This document shows, piece after piece, positions 62,943 to 64,000 of a stretch of 64,000 nucleotides of DNA. Below the pieces are notes generated by a model. That model did no database searches and was not told where the DNA came from. It saw only the letters and a list, made by a program, of their open reading frames with translations. The translations under genes were made by a program, and so were the position numbers. Positions within the stretch are counted from its first letter, which is position 1. Each line of letters starts with the position of its first letter. The DNA comes from Bacteroidales bacterium (GTDB lineage: Bacteria; Bacteroidota; Bacteroidia; Bacteroidales; Muribaculaceae): contig SFJG01000001.1 in assembly GCA_004555955.1 (NCBI GenBank), forward strand, positions 46,328 through 110,327. Reading direction: 5' to 3'.

Positions 62943-63839
62943 ATGTCAGAAAATATCCAAGACAAGTACCGACAAGTACTCAACGAGAGCAAGGTTAGCG
63001 GCGACGATGCTGCCGTAACTGCCGCTGTTGCCGACATTTTGGCAAAGCATTTCGACGAAAACAACAACGTCGATGTCTATAAAACCTGCTTCAATGCTAT
63101 CGACCTCACCAAACTCAACTCTACCGACACCGTAGAAAGCATCACGAAGATGGTAGAGCGCGTCAACGCTTTCGAAGAGGAATATCCCGAACTGCCCAAC
63201 GTGGCTGCCATCTGTACCTACCCAAATTTCGCCGTCGTGGTCAGCGGTGCGCTGGAAGTGAGCGGTGTGGATACTGCCGTTGTTGCCGGAAGCTTCCCCT
63301 CGTCACAGACTTTCGTGGAAATTAAAACCGCCGAAACTGCTTTGGCTGTCAAAGACGGCGCTAACGAAGTCGACATCGTGTTTAACCTCGGCCTATACTA
63401 CGGCGGAAACTACGAAGAACTCGCCGACGAAATCTCGGAAATCAAAGTGGCTTGCGGCGACGCTCGACTCAAAGTTATTCTCGAAACGGGCGCACTCGTT
63501 CGCGCTGAAGACATTCGCAATGCCTCGATTCTATCGATGTATGCCGGCGCCGACTTCATCAAAACGTCGACAGGAAAAGTATATCCCGGCGCAAGTCTCG
63601 AAGCCGCTTATGTGATGTGCCAAAGCATCAAAGAATACTACGAAAAGACCGGTCGCAAGGTTGGCTTCAAGGTTAGCGGCGGCGTTTCGACTACCGACGA
63701 TGCCGTGAAATACTACACACTCGTCAAAGAAATCCTCGGCGAAGAATGGCTTAACAACAACTACTTCCGCATCGGCACATCCCGCGCCGCAAACCTCATC
63801 CTCAGCTCTATCTTAGGCAAAGAAGTGAAGTTCTTCTAA
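62943..63839 (+). CDS. deoC: Deoxyribose-phosphate aldolase
   Basis: 298-residue enzyme that splits deoxyribose 5-phosphate to glyceraldehyde 3-phosphate and acetaldehyde. Seen: VCTY-like AAICTYPNFAVVVSGALE, VAGSFPSSQTFVEIKTAE, DGANEVDIVFNLGLYYGG, ADFIKTSTGKVYPGASLEAA (Schiff-base Lys) and GRKVGFKVSGGVSTTDDAVK. This is the longer DeoC subgroup. It is the last gene of the operon. Confidence 0.95.
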   Translation: MSENIQDKYRQVLNESKVSGDDAAVTAAVADILAKHFDENNNVDVYKTCFNAIDLTKLNSTDTVESITKMVERVNAFEEEYPELPNVAAICTYPNFAVVVSGALEVSGVDTAVVAGSFPSSQTFVEIKTAETALAVKDGANEVDIVFNLGLYYGGNYEELADEISEIKVACGDARLKVILETGALVRAEDIRNASILSMYAGADFIKTSTGKVYPGASLEAAYVMCQSIKEYYEKTGRKVGFKVSGGVSTTDDAVKYYTLVKEILGEEWLNNNYFRIGTSRAANLILSSILGKEVKFF

Positions 63840-63943
63840 GGCAACGCAAAAGGCGCGGTTAATTATCTCAAATAGTAGGGTCGCGGCTTGCTGCGACCTA
63901 TCAGGCGATAGTTTTTCGTTTTGCAAAGTCTCCAACTTAGCAC

Positions 63944-63989
63944 TAACAATGAGCAAAATCTATGCAATTTAGCTCATTGTTATTTTTTT
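63944..63989 (+). terminator. Terminator downstream of deoC
   Basis: Perfect 11-bp stem TAACAATGAGC / GCTCATTGTTA followed by seven T. Confidence 0.85.
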
Positions 63990-64000
63990 CAGTCTCTACC

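Overview
The window looks like chromosomal DNA of a member of the Bacteroidales, most like Muribaculaceae or Porphyromonadaceae in gene content. The signs are Bacteroidetes-type promoters (TTTG, 19-22 bases, TAnnTTTG), weak or absent Shine-Dalgarno sequences, a C10 peptidase with a type IX secretion tail, DUF4836, DUF5683, DUF6175, DUF2807 and DUF2723 proteins, the long form of IspG, a fused SpmA/SpmB protein and a fimbrillin-like remnant. No rRNA, phage, IS transposase, plasmid backbone or CRISPR array was seen. The only tRNA found is tRNA-Leu(CAG).

Layout. 1-4.3 kb (minus): parA, parB, a DUF5683 protein and an mltD-like lytic transglycosylase cut by the window edge. 4.6-5.1 kb (plus): an Lrp-type regulator. 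5.1-8.3 kb (minus): HAD hydrolase-ribF-upp, and an AraC regulator. 8.7-11.9 kb (plus): a DUF4836-like lipoprotein coupled to a two-gene ABC transporter. 12-17.4 kb (plus): rimP-nusA-infB, then folK behind a 174-bp hairpin repeat. 17.5-21.1 kb: tRNA-Leu, slyD, an RNase HI with a viroplasmin domain, and a secreted C10 protease. A second copy of the 174-bp repeat precedes an LptD-like outer-membrane protein (21.7-24.7 kb).

24.9-33.2 kb (plus) holds eight exported proteins of mostly unknown function: a tight five-gene operon, then two paralogous proteins that flank a WG-repeat protein. This is the best candidate in the window for an undescribed system. 33.4-38.9 kb (plus): rpoN, a PAP2-like membrane protein, purE, ispG and an exported EEP-family phosphatase or nuclease. 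38.9-39.9 kb is decayed, gene-free DNA with a fimbrillin fragment and structured palindromes.

39.9-55.5 kb (minus): uvrD/pcrA, cdd, patB-like lyase, queG, polysaccharide deacetylase, a large DUF2723 membrane protein, uvrC, apt, mnmG, ybeY and an SpmAB-like protein. A perfect 16-bp parS palindrome lies between apt and mnmG. 55.8-59.4 kb (plus): a DUF2807 protein, an aminotransferase, and an ECF sigma / single-TM protein / Spy-like protein triad. 59.5-62.0 kb (minus): an LtaS-like sulfatase-fold membrane enzyme and a DUF3298-like lipoprotein. 62.2-63.8 kb (plus): dtd, a MazG-like pyrophosphohydrolase and deoC.

parAB, a perfect parS and mnmG within about 50 kb suggest the window lies fairly near the replication origin, but dnaA is not present and no origin is proven. 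Most other genes are housekeeping: translation, envelope building, nucleotide salvage and DNA repair. All functions are read from motifs and family knowledge; no database search was run.
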